Shown piece after piece: positions 22,524-32,145 of a DNA stretch of 64,000 nt; the stretch's first letter is position 1; every line of letters begins with the position of its first letter. Under the pieces are notes generated by a model. The model was not told the origin of the DNA. It saw only the letters and a program-made list of their open reading frames with translations, and made no database searches. This stretch comes from Streptomyces platensis. GTDB lineage: Bacteria; Actinomycetota; Actinomycetes; Streptomycetales; Streptomycetaceae. The stretch is taken from assembly GCF_008704855.1 (NCBI RefSeq), contig NZ_CP023691.1, forward strand, positions 6,014,001 through 6,078,000, given 5' to 3'. The translations under genes and the position numbers were made by a program.

Positions 22524-24620
22524 TCAGCCCGTGTGGGCGGCACCGGGCTGGGCGCCCTGGGCCTGGATGGCGGTGATGGCCACGGTGTTGACGATGTCCT
22601 GCACCAGGGCGCCGCGCGAGAGGTCGTTGACCGGCTTGCGCAGCCCCTGGAGGACCGGGCCGACGGCGACCGCACCGGCCGAGCGCTGCACGGCCTTGTA
22701 GGTGTTGTTGCCGGTGTTCAGGTCCGGGAAGATCAGCACGGTGGCCTTGCCCGCGACGTCGGACTCCGGGAGCTTGGTCTGCGCGACTGCCGCGTCCACC
22801 GCCGCGTCGTACTGGATCGGGCCCTCGACCAGCAGATCGGGCCGCAGCTCGCGGACGATCTCGGTGGCCTTGCGGACCTTGTCGACGTCCGCGCCGGAGC
22901 CGGAGGTGCCGGTGGAGTACGACAGCATCGCGATCCGCGGCTCGACGCCGAACTGGGCGGCGGTGGTGGCCGACTGGATGGCGATGTCCGCCAGCTGCTC
23001 GGCGTTCGGGTCCGGGTTGACCGCGCAGTCGCCGTAGACCAGTACCCGGTCGGCCAGGCACATGAAGAAGACCGACGAGACGATCTGGGCGTTCGGCCGG
23101 GTCTTGATGATCTCGAAGGCGGGGCGGATGGTGGCCGCGGTGGAGTGCACCGCGCCGGAGACCATGCCGTCGGCCAGCCCTTCCTGGACCATCAGCGTGC
23201 CGAAGTAGGAGACGTCCGCGACCACGTCGAAGGCCAGCTCGACGCTGACGCCCTTGTGGGCGCGCAGCTGGGCGTAGCGCTCGGCGAACCGCTCGCGCAG
23301 CTCGGAGGTCTGCGGGTCGATGATCTGGGCGCCGGCCAGGTCGATGGCCAGGTCGGCGGCGCGCTTGCGGATCGCCTCCTCCTCGCCCAGCAGCGTCAGA
23401 TCGCAGACATCGCGGCGCAGCAGCACATCGGCGGCGCGCAGCACCCGCTCCTCGCCGCCCTCGGGGAGGACGACCCGGCGGCGGCCGGCGCGGGAGCGCT
23501 CGATCAGCTCGTGCTCGAACATCATCGGGGTGACCCGGCCGGAGCGGGCGACGGAGATCCGGTTCGTCAGCTCCACGGTGTCCACATGCCGCTCGAAGAG
23601 GCCGAGCGCGGTCTCCGCCTTGCGCGGGGAGGCGGCGTTGAGCTTGCCCTCGATCGCGAACAGCTCGCCCGCGGTCGGGAAGGAGCCGCCCGGTACGGAG
23701 ACGACCGGGGTGCCCGGCGCGAGCCGGCCGGCCAGCGCCATGATGTCCGGGCCGGGCCGCTCGTCGAGGGTGAGCAGCAGCCCCGCGATCGGCGGGGCAC
23801 CGGCGCTGTGCGCGGCGAGCGAGCCGATGACCAGGTCGGCCCGGTCCCCGGGGGTCACCACGAGACAGCCGGGGGTGAGCGCCTGGAGGAAGGTCGGCAG
23901 CATGGCGCCGCCGAAGACGAAGTCCCGGGCGTCCCGGGCGAGCCCGGAGTCGTCGCCGAGCAGCACCTCGGCGCCCAGGGTGTGCACGATCTGCCCGACG
24001 GTCGGCGCGGAGAGCGAGCCGTCCTCCGGGAGCGCGTAGCAGGGCACCGGGAGCCGGGCGGAGAGCCGGTCGACGATGGCCTCGCGGTGCGCGGGGTCCA
24101 CCCGGTTGACGACCATGGCGACGACGTCGCAGCCCAGCGAGTGGTAGGCCTGATAGGCGTTGCGGGCCTCGGCGCGGACGGACTCGGCCTCCTGGCCCTG
24201 GCCGCCGACGACGGCCAGCACCGCGGCGCCGAATTCATTGGCGAGCCGGGCGTTGAGGGCCAGCTCGGCCGGCAGGCTGGTGTCCGCGTAGTCCGAGCCG
24301 AGGACCAGGACGTACTCGTAGTCCCTGGCCACGGCGTGAAAGCGGTCGACGAGCCGGGAAACCAGCTCGTCGGTGCCGCGTTCGGCCTGGAGGGTGGCGG
24401 CCTCGTCGTAGCTGAGGCCGTATACCGTGTCGGCGGCCTGGGTGAGCCGGTAGCGGGCCCGCAGCAGGTCGAAGAGCCGGTCGGGTCCGTCGTTGTGCAT
24501 CAGGGGGCGGAAGACTCCGACCCGGTCGACATGGCGGGTGAGGAGCTCCATGACTCCCAGCTCGATGACCTGGCGGCCGTCGCCGCGGTCGATACCGGTC
24601 ACGTACACGCTGCGCGTCAC
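22524..24620 (-). CDS. pta: Phosphate acetyltransferase
   Basis: A 698-residue phosphate acetyltransferase of the long type, which makes acetyl phosphate from acetyl-CoA and phosphate. The N-terminal part (about 1-220) is the P-loop-like CobB/BioD-related domain, followed by a DRTGG domain (about 225-340) and the C-terminal catalytic domain (about 370-690; RRRVVLPEGGEERVLRAAD, GLADGMVSGAVHSTAATIRPA, VYGDCAVNPDPNAEQLADIA, SYSTGTSGSG, VEGPIQYDAAVD). The start is the GTG at 24620 with GGAGAG upstream; frames further upstream are unrelated to the family. It is divergent from pfkA. Confidence 0.96.
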   Translation of the reverse strand: MTRSVYVTGIDRGDGRQVIELGVMELLTRHVDRVGVFRPLMHNDGPDRLFDLLRARYRLTQAADTVYGLSYDEAATLQAERGTDELVSRLVDRFHAVARDYEYVLVLGSDYADTSLPAELALNARLANEFGAAVLAVVGGQGQEAESVRAEARNAYQAYHSLGCDVVAMVVNRVDPAHREAIVDRLSARLPVPCYALPEDGSLSAPTVGQIVHTLGAEVLLGDDSGLARDARDFVFGGAMLPTFLQALTPGCLVVTPGDRADLVIGSLAAHSAGAPPIAGLLLTLDERPGPDIMALAGRLAPGTPVVSVPGGSFPTAGELFAIEGKLNAASPRKAETALGLFERHVDTVELTNRISVARSGRVTPMMFEHELIERSRAGRRRVVLPEGGEERVLRAADVLLRRDVCDLTLLGEEEAIRKRAADLAIDLAGAQIIDPQTSELRERFAERYAQLRAHKGVSVELAFDVVADVSYFGTLMVQEGLADGMVSGAVHSTAATIRPAFEIIKTRPNAQIVSSVFFMCLADRVLVYGDCAVNPDPNAEQLADIAIQSATTAAQFGVEPRIAMLSYSTGTSGSGADVDKVRKATEIVRELRPDLLVEGPIQYDAAVDAAVAQTKLPESDVAGKATVLIFPDLNTGNNTYKAVQRSAGAVAVGPVLQGLRKPVNDLSRGALVQDIVNTVAITAIQAQGAQPGAAHTG

Positions 24621-24659
24621 GCGTGCTCTCCGATCCATTCCGTTGCTCGCAAGGTCAAA

Positions 24660-24716
24660 ATCAGCCGTTATTGTGGGCTTGCCCCTCTTGACAATACCTG
24701 CGGCGGTGGATAAGCC
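24660..24716. promoter_or_regulatory. Divergent promoter region of pta and pfkA
   Basis: A consensus TTGACA at 24688-24693 is followed after 15-17 bases by GATAAG/TAAGCC, a plausible promoter toward pfkA with a leader of about 130 bases. The opposite strand holds TTGTCA and ACAATAAC in the same stretch, which may serve pta. The two sets overlap, so the genes may be regulated together. Not tested. Confidence 0.4.
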
Positions 24717-24851
24717 GCTCTCCCAGTTTCCCTTGTGGAGCCGGTGCGGGGACAGTAGGGGGGAGGTCTGTGTGCGGGGAGGGCCGGGCCGCCCGTGAAA
24801 CAATCGGACCGGCTCACACGAACCAACAGCGAGCACAGGAGACACAGCACG

Positions 24852-25877
24852 ATGCGTATCGGAGTCCTCACCGCAGGCGGCGACTGTCCCGGCCTCAATG
24901 CTGTGATCCGGTCTGTTGTCCACCGTGCCCTCACCGGGCACGGCGACGAGGTCATAGGTTTCGAGGACGGCTTCAAGGGCCTGCTCGAGGGGCGCTTCCG
25001 CAAGCTCGACCTCGACGCGGTCAGCGGCATCCTCGCCCGCGGTGGCACCATCCTCGGCTCGTCCCGGCTGGAGCGCAACCGGCTCCGTGAGGCCTGTGAG
25101 AAGTCCAAGGACATGTCCAAGGACTACGGCATCGATGTCCTGATCCCGATCGGCGGCGAGGGCACCCTCACGGCCGCGCGGATGCTGGCGGACGCCGGGA
25201 TGCCGGTCGTCGGCGTCCCCAAGACCATCGACAACGACATCTCCTCCACCGACCGCACCTTCGGCTTCGACACCGCCGTCGGCGTCGCGACGGAGGCCAT
25301 CGACCGCCTCAAGACCACCGCGGAGTCGCACCAGCGGGTCATGGTCGTCGAGGTGATGGGACGGCACGCGGGCTGGATCGCGCTGGAGTCCGGCATGGCC
25401 GGCGGCGCCCACGGCATCTGTCTGCCCGAGCGCCCCTTCGACGTCGACGACCTGGTCACGATGGTCGAGGAGCGGTTCGCCCGGGGCAAGAAGTTCGCGG
25501 TCGTCTGTGTCGCGGAGGGGGCCCACCCCGCCGAGGAGACCATGGACTACAAGAAGGGCGCCATCGACCAGTTCGGTCACGAGCGGTTCTCCGGTATCGG
25601 CAACCACCTCGCCGTCGAGCTGGAGAAGCGCCTCGGCAAGGAGGCCCGGCCGGTCATTCTCGGCCATGTGCAGCGCGGCGGTACCCCCACCGCGTACGAC
25701 CGGGTGCTCGCCACCCGCTTCGGCTGGCACGCCGTCGAGGCCGCCCACCGCGGCGACTTCGGCAAGATGACCGCCCTGCGCGGCACCGACATCACGATGG
25801 TGCCGCTGGCCGAGGCCGTCACCGAGCTCAAGACGGTGCCCGCCTGGCGGATGGACGAGGCCGAGTCGGTCTTCTGA
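24852..25877 (+). CDS. pfkA: 6-phosphofructokinase (ATP-type)
   Basis: A 341-residue phosphofructokinase that makes fructose 1,6-bisphosphate. Motifs are MRIGVLTAGGDCPGLNAVIR, IPIGGEGTL, PKTIDNDI (catalytic Asp), EVMGRHAGWIA and ILGHVQRGGTPTAYDR. Residue 104 is Gly (ATP-dependent enzymes), while residue 124 is Lys (seen in pyrophosphate-dependent ones). This mixed pair is known from Streptomyces group III enzymes, where Gly104 goes with ATP use. The ATG at 24852 fits the family start. It is divergent from pta, opening a glycolysis and overflow metabolism cluster. A hairpin terminator follows. Confidence 0.95.
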   Translation: MRIGVLTAGGDCPGLNAVIRSVVHRALTGHGDEVIGFEDGFKGLLEGRFRKLDLDAVSGILARGGTILGSSRLERNRLREACEKSKDMSKDYGIDVLIPIGGEGTLTAARMLADAGMPVVGVPKTIDNDISSTDRTFGFDTAVGVATEAIDRLKTTAESHQRVMVVEVMGRHAGWIALESGMAGGAHGICLPERPFDVDDLVTMVEERFARGKKFAVVCVAEGAHPAEETMDYKKGAIDQFGHERFSGIGNHLAVELEKRLGKEARPVILGHVQRGGTPTAYDRVLATRFGWHAVEAAHRGDFGKMTALRGTDITMVPLAEAVTELKTVPAWRMDEAESVF

Positions 25878-25900
25878 GCCCCGCGGTTCACGCACACACG

Positions 25901-25944
25901 ACGGCGGCGCGCCTCCCCTCGGACGAGGGACGGCGCGCCGCCGT
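25901..25944. terminator. Bidirectional hairpin between pfkA and the ABC permease
   Basis: A perfect 13-base stem, acggcggcgcgcc (25901-25913) with ggcgcgccgccgt (25932-25944), lies in the gap between two converging genes. It has no U-tract but is stable enough to be a terminator. Confidence 0.75.
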
Positions 25945-25956
25945 TCGTCTGCGCAC

Positions 25957-28512
25957 TCACTGCGCGCCGATGGCCTCCAGCATGTTCAGCCGGGCCGCCC
26001 GGCGGGCCGGCCACAGCGCGGCCAGCACCCCCACGACCAGCGCGATCAGCACGAAGAGCGCGAGCCGGCCCCAGGGCAGCAGCAGCTCGTACGTGGGCAG
26101 GCCCTCGTTGACCAGGTTGCCGGCGGCCCAGGAGAGGAAGACACCCACGCCGATCCCCAGGCACGCGCCGAACAGCGCGATGACCACCGACTCCAGCCGG
26201 ACCATCTGCTTGATGCCGCCGCGGGCCAGCCCGATCGCCCGCAGCATCCCGAGCTCCCGGGTCCGCTCGAAGACCGACATGGCCAGGGTGTTGACGACGC
26301 CCACCACCGCGATGAGGACGGCCATGCCCAGCAGCCCGTAGGAGATGTAGATCACGGTCTCGATGTCGCCGGCGTTCTCCTTGCGCAGGTCGGCGTGGTC
26401 CTGGACCTTCAGCAGCGGGCTGTCGCCGAGCGCGTGCCGGATCGGCTTCTCCAGCGCGTCACCCGTCCGGCCGCCCTCGGTCTTGATCAGCAGCTCGTCG
26501 ACCTTCGGCGAGGTCAGGTGCGACTCCATCAGCGAGGCGGCGCCGATCGTGTTGCCGATCACCTCGTTGTCCTCGTACACCCCCACGATCTTCAGCTTCG
26601 CCTTCTTGCCCTCGATGAAGGTGCCGTCCAGGGTGTCCCCGGTGTGCAAGCCGTTCTCCTTGGCCGACGTCCGGGAGACCGCGATGTCGTTGGCCCCGGC
26701 GTGCGCCAGCGAACCGCTGATGAAGTCGAGCCGGGCGACCTCGCCGACCGTGGCGAGGTCGGTGCCGTTGACGCCCAGGAGGGTGTCGGAGGCCTGGAAG
26801 GCCTCACGGCTCATGGGAACTGCCGCCTCGACGCCCGGGACGGCCGCCACCTTCCGCGTCAGCGCGGGGTCCAGACCGATGTACGTCGAGGTCCCGACCT
26901 TGAAGTCGGCCTTCAGCCCGCGGGTCGTCATCTCGTCCATGGCCCGCTGCGCCGAGTTCCCGACGACCGTCATACCGGTGATCAGGGTGAGGCCGATCAT
27001 CAGCGCCGAGGCGGTCGCCGCGGTACGGCGGGGGTTGCGCAGCGCGTTCTCCTTGGCCAGCTTGCCGCCGATGCCGAAGAGCCGGGTGGTGACGAGGCCC
27101 GCCAGCGAGACCAGGGGCCGCGACAGCAGCGGCGCCAGGATGATGACACCGGTCAGCGTCACCATCCCGCCCGCCATCGCGACCGGCAGGCCGTCGGCGT
27201 CCTTCAGGGTGCGGACGTAGAACATGATCGCGACACCGGCGCCGGTGATGACCGCGCCCAGGGCGTTGCGGATCACCAGGCTGCGCATCGCCGGCGGCGC
27301 CTCGACGGTGTTGAGCGCCTCCACCGGGGCGATCTTCGCCGCCTTACGGGAAGGCAGCCAGGCGGCCAGGACGGTCACCACGACGCCGATGCCCAGCGCG
27401 GAGAGCACCGCGGTCGGGCTGATGATGACCGGTCCGTTCGGGAAGCCCGCGCCGTTCGCGTTGAGCACCGCCCGCAGGCCCACCGCGAGACCGGCGCCCA
27501 GCGCGAAGCCGATGGCCGACGAGACCAGGCCCAGCAGCGCCGCCTCGGCGAGGACCGAGCGGACCACCTGCCGGCGGGACGCGCCGATCGCGCGCAGCAG
27601 GGCGATTTCCCGGCTGCGCTGGGAGATCAGCATGGTGAAGGTGTTGGCGATGATGAAGACGCCGACGAACAGGGCGATACCGGCGAAGACCAGCAGGGTC
27701 TGGCTCAGGGCCTCGTTCTTGCCGGCGATCATCCGGGACTGCTCGGCGGCCAGCTCGGTGCCGCTGGTCGCCTCGGCGCGCTTCTTGGGCAGCACCTCGC
27801 GGACCTTGGCGGTCAGCGCCTGCTGATCGGCGCCGGGCGCGGCGGCCACCACCAGCTCGTCGTACTGACCGGGGTGCAGATACATCTTCTGCGCGGTGGC
27901 GGTGTCGAAGAGCGCCAGGCTGCCGCCCGCGGTCACCTGCGGGTCGTCGGTGGTGACGATGCCGACCAGCTTCTTCGTCAGCGCCGGGCCGTCGGTGGCG
28001 AACCGCACGGTGTCGCCCACCTTGTGGCCGGCCGCCTTCGCGGTCGCCTCGTCCAGCGCGATCTCGCCGGCGGAGGTCGGTCCGCGGCCCGTCATCAGCG
28101 GGTAGCGGGCGTCGTGGCCGTCCTTGTCCGGCTGGAAGTTGGCGGCGATGTTCTGCCAGCCGTTGCCGATCGGTATGCCGTCCGGCCCGGCGAGGGTGGC
28201 CGTGCCGGTGACATTGCGGCGGACGGACTGCACACCGGGCAGTGCGCGGACGGTGTCCGCCAGCTTGTCGTCGAGGGCGGTGGTGCGCTTGCCGCCCCTG
28301 CCGGTGACGGGGGCGTTCTCGTCGTCGAGGGCCTTGACGGAGACGGCCACCCCCGACAGGTTCTTGGCGGAGGCCTTCTTGACGGCCTCGCCGACGGTGT
28401 CGCTGAAGATGAGGGTGCCGGCGACGAAGGCGACGCCGAGCAGGACCGCGAGCGCGGTCATCATCAATCGGGCTTTGTGCGCAAGGACGTTGCGCAGGGC
28501 GGTTCGCAGCAT
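25957..28512 (-). CDS. ABC transporter permease, MacB/FtsX type
   Basis: An 851-residue permease with two copies of the unit made of an extracytoplasmic MacB-like domain and an FtsX domain. An N-terminal helix (about 15-37) starts the protein. The first FtsX membrane block is at about 270-400 (TLLVFAGIALFVGVFIIANTF; GASRRQVVRSVLAEAALLG), middle helices are at about 415-470, and the last block is at 725-845 (GLARGGIKQMVRLESVVIALFGA). Such proteins use ATP to move or release lipids, peptides or lipoproteins at the membrane rather than act as simple channels. The ATPase gene lies 62 bases upstream on the same strand. The substrate is unknown. Confidence 0.92.
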   Translation of the reverse strand: MLRTALRNVLAHKARLMMTALAVLLGVAFVAGTLIFSDTVGEAVKKASAKNLSGVAVSVKALDDENAPVTGRGGKRTTALDDKLADTVRALPGVQSVRRNVTGTATLAGPDGIPIGNGWQNIAANFQPDKDGHDARYPLMTGRGPTSAGEIALDEATAKAAGHKVGDTVRFATDGPALTKKLVGIVTTDDPQVTAGGSLALFDTATAQKMYLHPGQYDELVVAAAPGADQQALTAKVREVLPKKRAEATSGTELAAEQSRMIAGKNEALSQTLLVFAGIALFVGVFIIANTFTMLISQRSREIALLRAIGASRRQVVRSVLAEAALLGLVSSAIGFALGAGLAVGLRAVLNANGAGFPNGPVIISPTAVLSALGIGVVVTVLAAWLPSRKAAKIAPVEALNTVEAPPAMRSLVIRNALGAVITGAGVAIMFYVRTLKDADGLPVAMAGGMVTLTGVIILAPLLSRPLVSLAGLVTTRLFGIGGKLAKENALRNPRRTAATASALMIGLTLITGMTVVGNSAQRAMDEMTTRGLKADFKVGTSTYIGLDPALTRKVAAVPGVEAAVPMSREAFQASDTLLGVNGTDLATVGEVARLDFISGSLAHAGANDIAVSRTSAKENGLHTGDTLDGTFIEGKKAKLKIVGVYEDNEVIGNTIGAASLMESHLTSPKVDELLIKTEGGRTGDALEKPIRHALGDSPLLKVQDHADLRKENAGDIETVIYISYGLLGMAVLIAVVGVVNTLAMSVFERTRELGMLRAIGLARGGIKQMVRLESVVIALFGACLGIGVGVFLSWAAGNLVNEGLPTYELLLPWGRLALFVLIALVVGVLAALWPARRAARLNMLEAIGAQ

Positions 28513-28574
28513 GGTGGTGGTGTCAGTCCTGGTCCGGTGCGGGAGAGGGAGGGTGAGGTGCCGGGCGTCCGGCG

Positions 28575-29369
28575 TCAGCTCGTACGGCCCTTGGCGTCGA
28601 AGAGCCGCATCCGGTCCAGGACCGTGTCCGCGGTCGGCTCGTGGAGCTCCTCGACGATCCGGCCGTCCGCGAGGAAGACCACCCGGTCCGCGTAGCCGGC
28701 GGCGACCGGGTCATGGGTGACCATCACCACCGTCTGGTTCATGGCCTGTACCGACTCCCGCAGGAAGCCCAGCACTTCGGCGCCGGAGCGGGAGTCGAGG
28801 TTGCCGGTCGGCTCGTCGGCGAAGATGATCTCCGGCTGGGCGGCCAGCGCCCGGGCGACCGCGACCCGCTGCTGCTGGCCGCCGGAGAGCTGGGCCGGCC
28901 GGTGCGCCAGACGTCCGGACAGGCCGACGGTCTCGACCACGCGGCTGACCCACTCCCGGTCCGGCTTACGGCCCGCGATGTCCATGGGCAGCGTGATGTT
29001 CTCCAGCGCGGTCAGCGTCGGCAGCAGGTTGAACGCCTGGAAGATGAAGCCGATCTTGTCCCGGCGCAGCCGTGTCAGCTGCTTGTCGTTCAGCGACGCC
29101 AGCTCCACATCGCCGATCCGGGCCGAGCCCGACGAGATCGCGTCCAGACCGGCCATGCAGTGCATCAGCGTCGACTTGCCGGAGCCGGAGGGGCCCATGA
29201 TCGCGGTGAATTGGCCCTTGCCGAACTCGACCGAGACGGAGTCCAGCGCGACCACGCGGGTATCCCCCTGGCCGTAGACCTTGCTCAGGTCCGTGGCGCG
29301 GGCGGCGACGGCGGCGCGGGTGGAGGTGGGGGAACCGGTAAAGCCCGGAAAAGCAGCCGCGTGGGACAC
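28575..29369 (-). CDS. ABC transporter ATP-binding protein, MacB/LolD type
   Basis: A 264-residue ATPase that powers the adjacent FtsX-type permease. It has Walker A GPSGSGKST, Q-loop FQAFNLLPTLTALENI, signature LSGGQQQRVAVARAL, Walker B IIFADEPTGNLDS and the H-loop VTHDP, all intact. The ADEPTGNLD wording is typical of the MacB/LolD branch. An N-terminal extension of about 25 residues and a C-terminal tail of about 25 flank the domain. The GTG start at 29369 has AGGAG five bases upstream. It forms an operon with the permease. Confidence 0.95.
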   Translation of the reverse strand: MSHAAAFPGFTGSPTSTRAAVAARATDLSKVYGQGDTRVVALDSVSVEFGKGQFTAIMGPSGSGKSTLMHCMAGLDAISSGSARIGDVELASLNDKQLTRLRRDKIGFIFQAFNLLPTLTALENITLPMDIAGRKPDREWVSRVVETVGLSGRLAHRPAQLSGGQQQRVAVARALAAQPEIIFADEPTGNLDSRSGAEVLGFLRESVQAMNQTVVMVTHDPVAAGYADRVVFLADGRIVEELHEPTADTVLDRMRLFDAKGRTS

Positions 29370-29559
29370 GGGGACTCCTGGAGAAGAACGGAAGATTTCG
29401 ACGTTCCTATTCTTCGAGTGCAGGTCAGCGCAGTCCTCACCCGGAGGGACCGAAAACCGGACCGGTCGAAAGTGCCATCACGGGTTCCGGCGTCATTCTC
29501 TGGATGGACGCCCGTCCACCCAGCGGCCGACGGGAAGCGTCAGGGTCGCCCGGCCGCGC

Positions 29560-30297
29560 TCAGGATTCCCGGCCGCCCGCCCGGGCCCAGAATTCCGCCA
29601 CGATGTCAGCGAGAAAGGCGCGCCCCGCCCGGCCGGATTCCTCGGCGCTGCCCCCGTCGCCCCAGTGGAGCGTAGCGGCCATGGTCGTCTGATATTCGGC
29701 GTGCAGGGCCTGTAGTACGTCCTGGAGCTGCGGTTTCGGCAGCGGTACGAGCTTGCCGACCGGCCGGACATAGGCCTGCCAGCGGGTGGTGGCGGCGCTG
29801 GTCAGCAGCTCGGCCAGCTTCCCGTCCCGGCCGGTGAAGCGGAGCAGTGCGGGCAGCGGCAGCCGCAGCACCTCGGCGAGCGCCGCGGCCTGCCGGTCGT
29901 TGCCGTGCCAGGTCCCGCCGGCCTCCAGCCGCTCGTAAGCGCCCGCCTCCATGCCGATACGCAGCGCGAGGTCCGCCGGGGCGAGGCCGAGCGCCAGCCG
30001 GTATTCGCGCAGGGTGCCCGGTGCGCCGAGCAGCTCGCCCGGTGCGCACCACAGGGCACCGGCCAGCGCGGTCAGTTCGGCCTCCGTGGGGGAGCTCTCC
30101 GCCCGTTCCCAGGACGCCACCGTTTCGGGAGTGATCCGTAGGCCGAAGGCGGCCGCTATGCCGTAGGCGACATGGGCGGGCGTCATGCCGAGGGCCTCAC
30201 GGAGGCGGCGGGCGGCCGCGGCGTCGAAAGGGGGACGGCGGGGCTCCCCGGCGGGCGTGTTCACCGGCACACGGTAAGTGACGGAGTCCGGCGGCAC
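29560..30297 (-). CDS. XRE-like helix-turn-helix regulator
   Basis: A 245-residue cytoplasmic DNA-binding protein with two XRE/Cro-like helix-turn-helix stretches: about residues 33-90 (GMTPAHVAYGIAAAFGLRITPETVASWERAE) and about 95-145 (LREYRLALGLAPADLALRIGMEAGAYERLEAG). The C-terminal 100 residues are helical and have no known sensor motif. The start is uncertain: GTG codons at 30297 and at about 30270/30264 are all possible and none has a strong ribosome site. It stands alone between the ABC operon and the sugar ABC genes. Target genes are not known. Confidence 0.75.
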   Translation of the reverse strand: MPPDSVTYRVPVNTPAGEPRRPPFDAAAARRLREALGMTPAHVAYGIAAAFGLRITPETVASWERAESSPTEAELTALAGALWCAPGELLGAPGTLREYRLALGLAPADLALRIGMEAGAYERLEAGGTWHGNDRQAAALAEVLRLPLPALLRFTGRDGKLAELLTSAATTRWQAYVRPVGKLVPLPKPQLQDVLQALHAEYQTTMAATLHWGDGGSAEESGRAGRAFLADIVAEFWARAGGRES

Positions 30298-30391
30298 CTA
30301 TCGTGCGGATACCCAAGCCGGAAAGTCGTAGGAAGCTCCTAACCGGCCGGTTTCCCGTTCCGGCCTCGGCGCTTTCCGGTGGACAGGCTTT

Positions 30392-31219
30392 TCAGCCCTT
30401 CACGGCACCGCCGAGTGCGAAGCCGCCGCCGAGCCGTCCGGAGATAAGGATGTACAGCACGACGACCGGTGTCGAGTACAGGATCGAGAAGGCCGCCAGT
30501 TCGCCGAAGGCAATGGCGCCGTAATTGCCGAAGAACGTGAAAATGCTGACCGAGGCGGGCAGTTGCTCGGGGGAGAGCAGCAGCATGAAGGGGACGAAGA
30601 AATTCCCCCACATCATGATGAAGGTGTAGATCGCGACGACGGCGACGCCGGGGCCCATCAGCGGCAGGATCACCCGCAGCAGGGTCTGCGGCCAGGAGGC
30701 GCCGTCCGTCCACGCCGCCTCCTCCAGGACCTTCGGCACCCCGTCCATGAAGTTCTTCATCAGCCAGATGGCGAACGGGAGTTGGGCGGCGGCCAGGAAC
30801 AGCGCGGTGCCGTACCGGGTGTCGATCAGATCGACCTGCACGAAGAGCCCGTAGACCGGGACCATCACCGCGGTGACCGGCAGACAGGTGGAGAACAGGA
30901 CGGTGAGCAGGTACGGACGGGTCAGCCGGGAGCGGAAGCGGGAGAGCGGATAGGCGGCGAGCGCCGCGCAGACCACCGTCAGCAGGGTCGCGCCGCCGCA
31001 GATCAGCAGGCTGTTGAGCATCGGGGTGAAGGTGATCTCGTCGGTCAGCACCGCCGAGAAGTTGTGCAGCGTCGGGGACGTGGGCAGCCGCACCCGCAGT
31101 GTCGCCTCCGTGTCCAGCGACGCCAGCACCAGCCAGACCAGCGGCACCGCGAACGCCACCGCGACGACCAGCAGCCCGGCGTCGGCGGCCAGCCGGTGCC
31201 GGTGGCGGGGGAGCCGCAC
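30392..31219 (-). CDS. Carbohydrate ABC transporter permease, MalG type
   Basis: A 275-residue inner-membrane permease with six transmembrane segments and the EAA loop EEAAWTDGASWPQTLLRVILP (about residue 178) that docks the ATPase. It belongs to the MalG-like half of sugar importers. The start is the GTG at 31219, set by a near-perfect GAGGAGGT site seven bases upstream and two bases after the stop of the MalF-type gene. The genes read binding protein, MalF type, MalG type. No ATPase gene is present; in Streptomyces a shared ATPase (MsiK) usually serves such systems. Confidence 0.92.
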   Translation of the reverse strand: MRLPRHRHRLAADAGLLVVAVAFAVPLVWLVLASLDTEATLRVRLPTSPTLHNFSAVLTDEITFTPMLNSLLICGGATLLTVVCAALAAYPLSRFRSRLTRPYLLTVLFSTCLPVTAVMVPVYGLFVQVDLIDTRYGTALFLAAAQLPFAIWLMKNFMDGVPKVLEEAAWTDGASWPQTLLRVILPLMGPGVAVVAIYTFIMMWGNFFVPFMLLLSPEQLPASVSIFTFFGNYGAIAFGELAAFSILYSTPVVVLYILISGRLGGGFALGGAVKG

Positions 31220-31221
31220 GG

Positions 31222-32145
31222 TCAGACCTCCTCGCGCAGCAGGCGCAGATAAACGACCGAGAACAGCGCCCCCACCAGCAGCAACAGCAGGGCCACCGCG
31301 GTGCCGTAGCCGATCAGGGACTTCAGGAACGCCTGGTCGTACATGAACACCGGCAGCGTCTGGCTGCGGTTGCCCGGGCCGCCCCGGGTCATCACCCAGA
31401 TCAGCCCGAAGACGGAGAGCGTCTGAAGGGTGTTGAGCATCAGATTGGTGCCGATGGAGCGGCGGATCATCGGGAGCGTGATGTGCCACAGCCGCCGCAG
31501 CCCGCCCGCCCCGTCGACCTCGGCGGACTCGGTGACCTCCTGGGGGATCCCGGCCAGCGCCGCGGAGTAGATCAGCATCGAGAAGGCCGTACCGCGCCAG
31601 ACGTTGGCGAACGACACGGCCACGATGGGCAGTGTGAACAGCCAGTTCTGGGCGGGCAGATGGAGCTGGTCGAGCAGGGCGTTGAGGGTGCCGCGGCGCT
31701 CGAAGAAGGTGTAGAGCAAGAAGCCCGCCACGATCTCCGGCAGCACCCAGGCGGTGATCACCATCGCGCCGGTCAGCGCCCGTACCGGCCGTGACGCGCG
31801 GCGCATCAGCCCGGCCAGTGCCAGCCCCAGGGTGTTCTGCCCGACGAGCGAGGAGAGCACGGTGAACACCAGGGTGAGCACCACGGCGTTGCGGAAGGCC
31901 GGATCGCCGAAGGCGTGGCGGAAGTTGGCCAGCCCGACGAAGGACGCCGACTCCTGGCCGGTCAGCTGGGTGTCGGTGAAGGCGATGAGGACGCAGTAGC
32001 CGATCGGGCCGACGAGGAAGAGCAGCAGCAGGACGGTGGCCGGGACGAGCGGGGACCAGCGCAGCAGCAGGGTCCGCGGGCCGCCGGCGTGCCGGGCCCC
32101 GGGCCGCCGGGCGCGGGCCGCGGCCCGGGCGACGGCGCTGGTCAC
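31222..32145 (-). CDS. Carbohydrate ABC transporter permease, MalF type
   Basis: A 307-residue permease with six transmembrane segments after a basic N-terminus of about 28 residues. The EAA loop is ESAEVDGAGGLRRLWHITLP near residue 210. NPAF-type motif GLANFRHAFGDPAFRNAV marks the MalF/UgpA branch. The GTG start overlaps the stop of the binding-protein gene (GTGA), so expression is coupled. Together with the MalG-type subunit it forms the channel for an unknown sugar or oligosaccharide. Confidence 0.92.
   Translation of the reverse strand: MTSAVARAAARARRPGARHAGGPRTLLLRWSPLVPATVLLLLFLVGPIGYCVLIAFTDTQLTGQESASFVGLANFRHAFGDPAFRNAVVLTLVFTVLSSLVGQNTLGLALAGLMRRASRPVRALTGAMVITAWVLPEIVAGFLLYTFFERRGTLNALLDQLHLPAQNWLFTLPIVAVSFANVWRGTAFSMLIYSAALAGIPQEVTESAEVDGAGGLRRLWHITLPMIRRSIGTNLMLNTLQTLSVFGLIWVMTRGGPGNRSQTLPVFMYDQAFLKSLIGYGTAVALLLLLVGALFSVVYLRLLREEV

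Noticed and set aside
22533..24713. A 726-codon open frame on the plus strand opposite pta
   Set aside because: It mirrors pta codon by codon, has no ribosome site, and its Arg/Gly/His/Asp-rich composition is typical of the antisense of a GC-rich gene.
26395..28695. A 766-codon open frame on the plus strand opposite the ABC permease
   Set aside because: Antisense shadow of the permease gene; repetitive Arg/Gln/Asp-rich product without family likeness.
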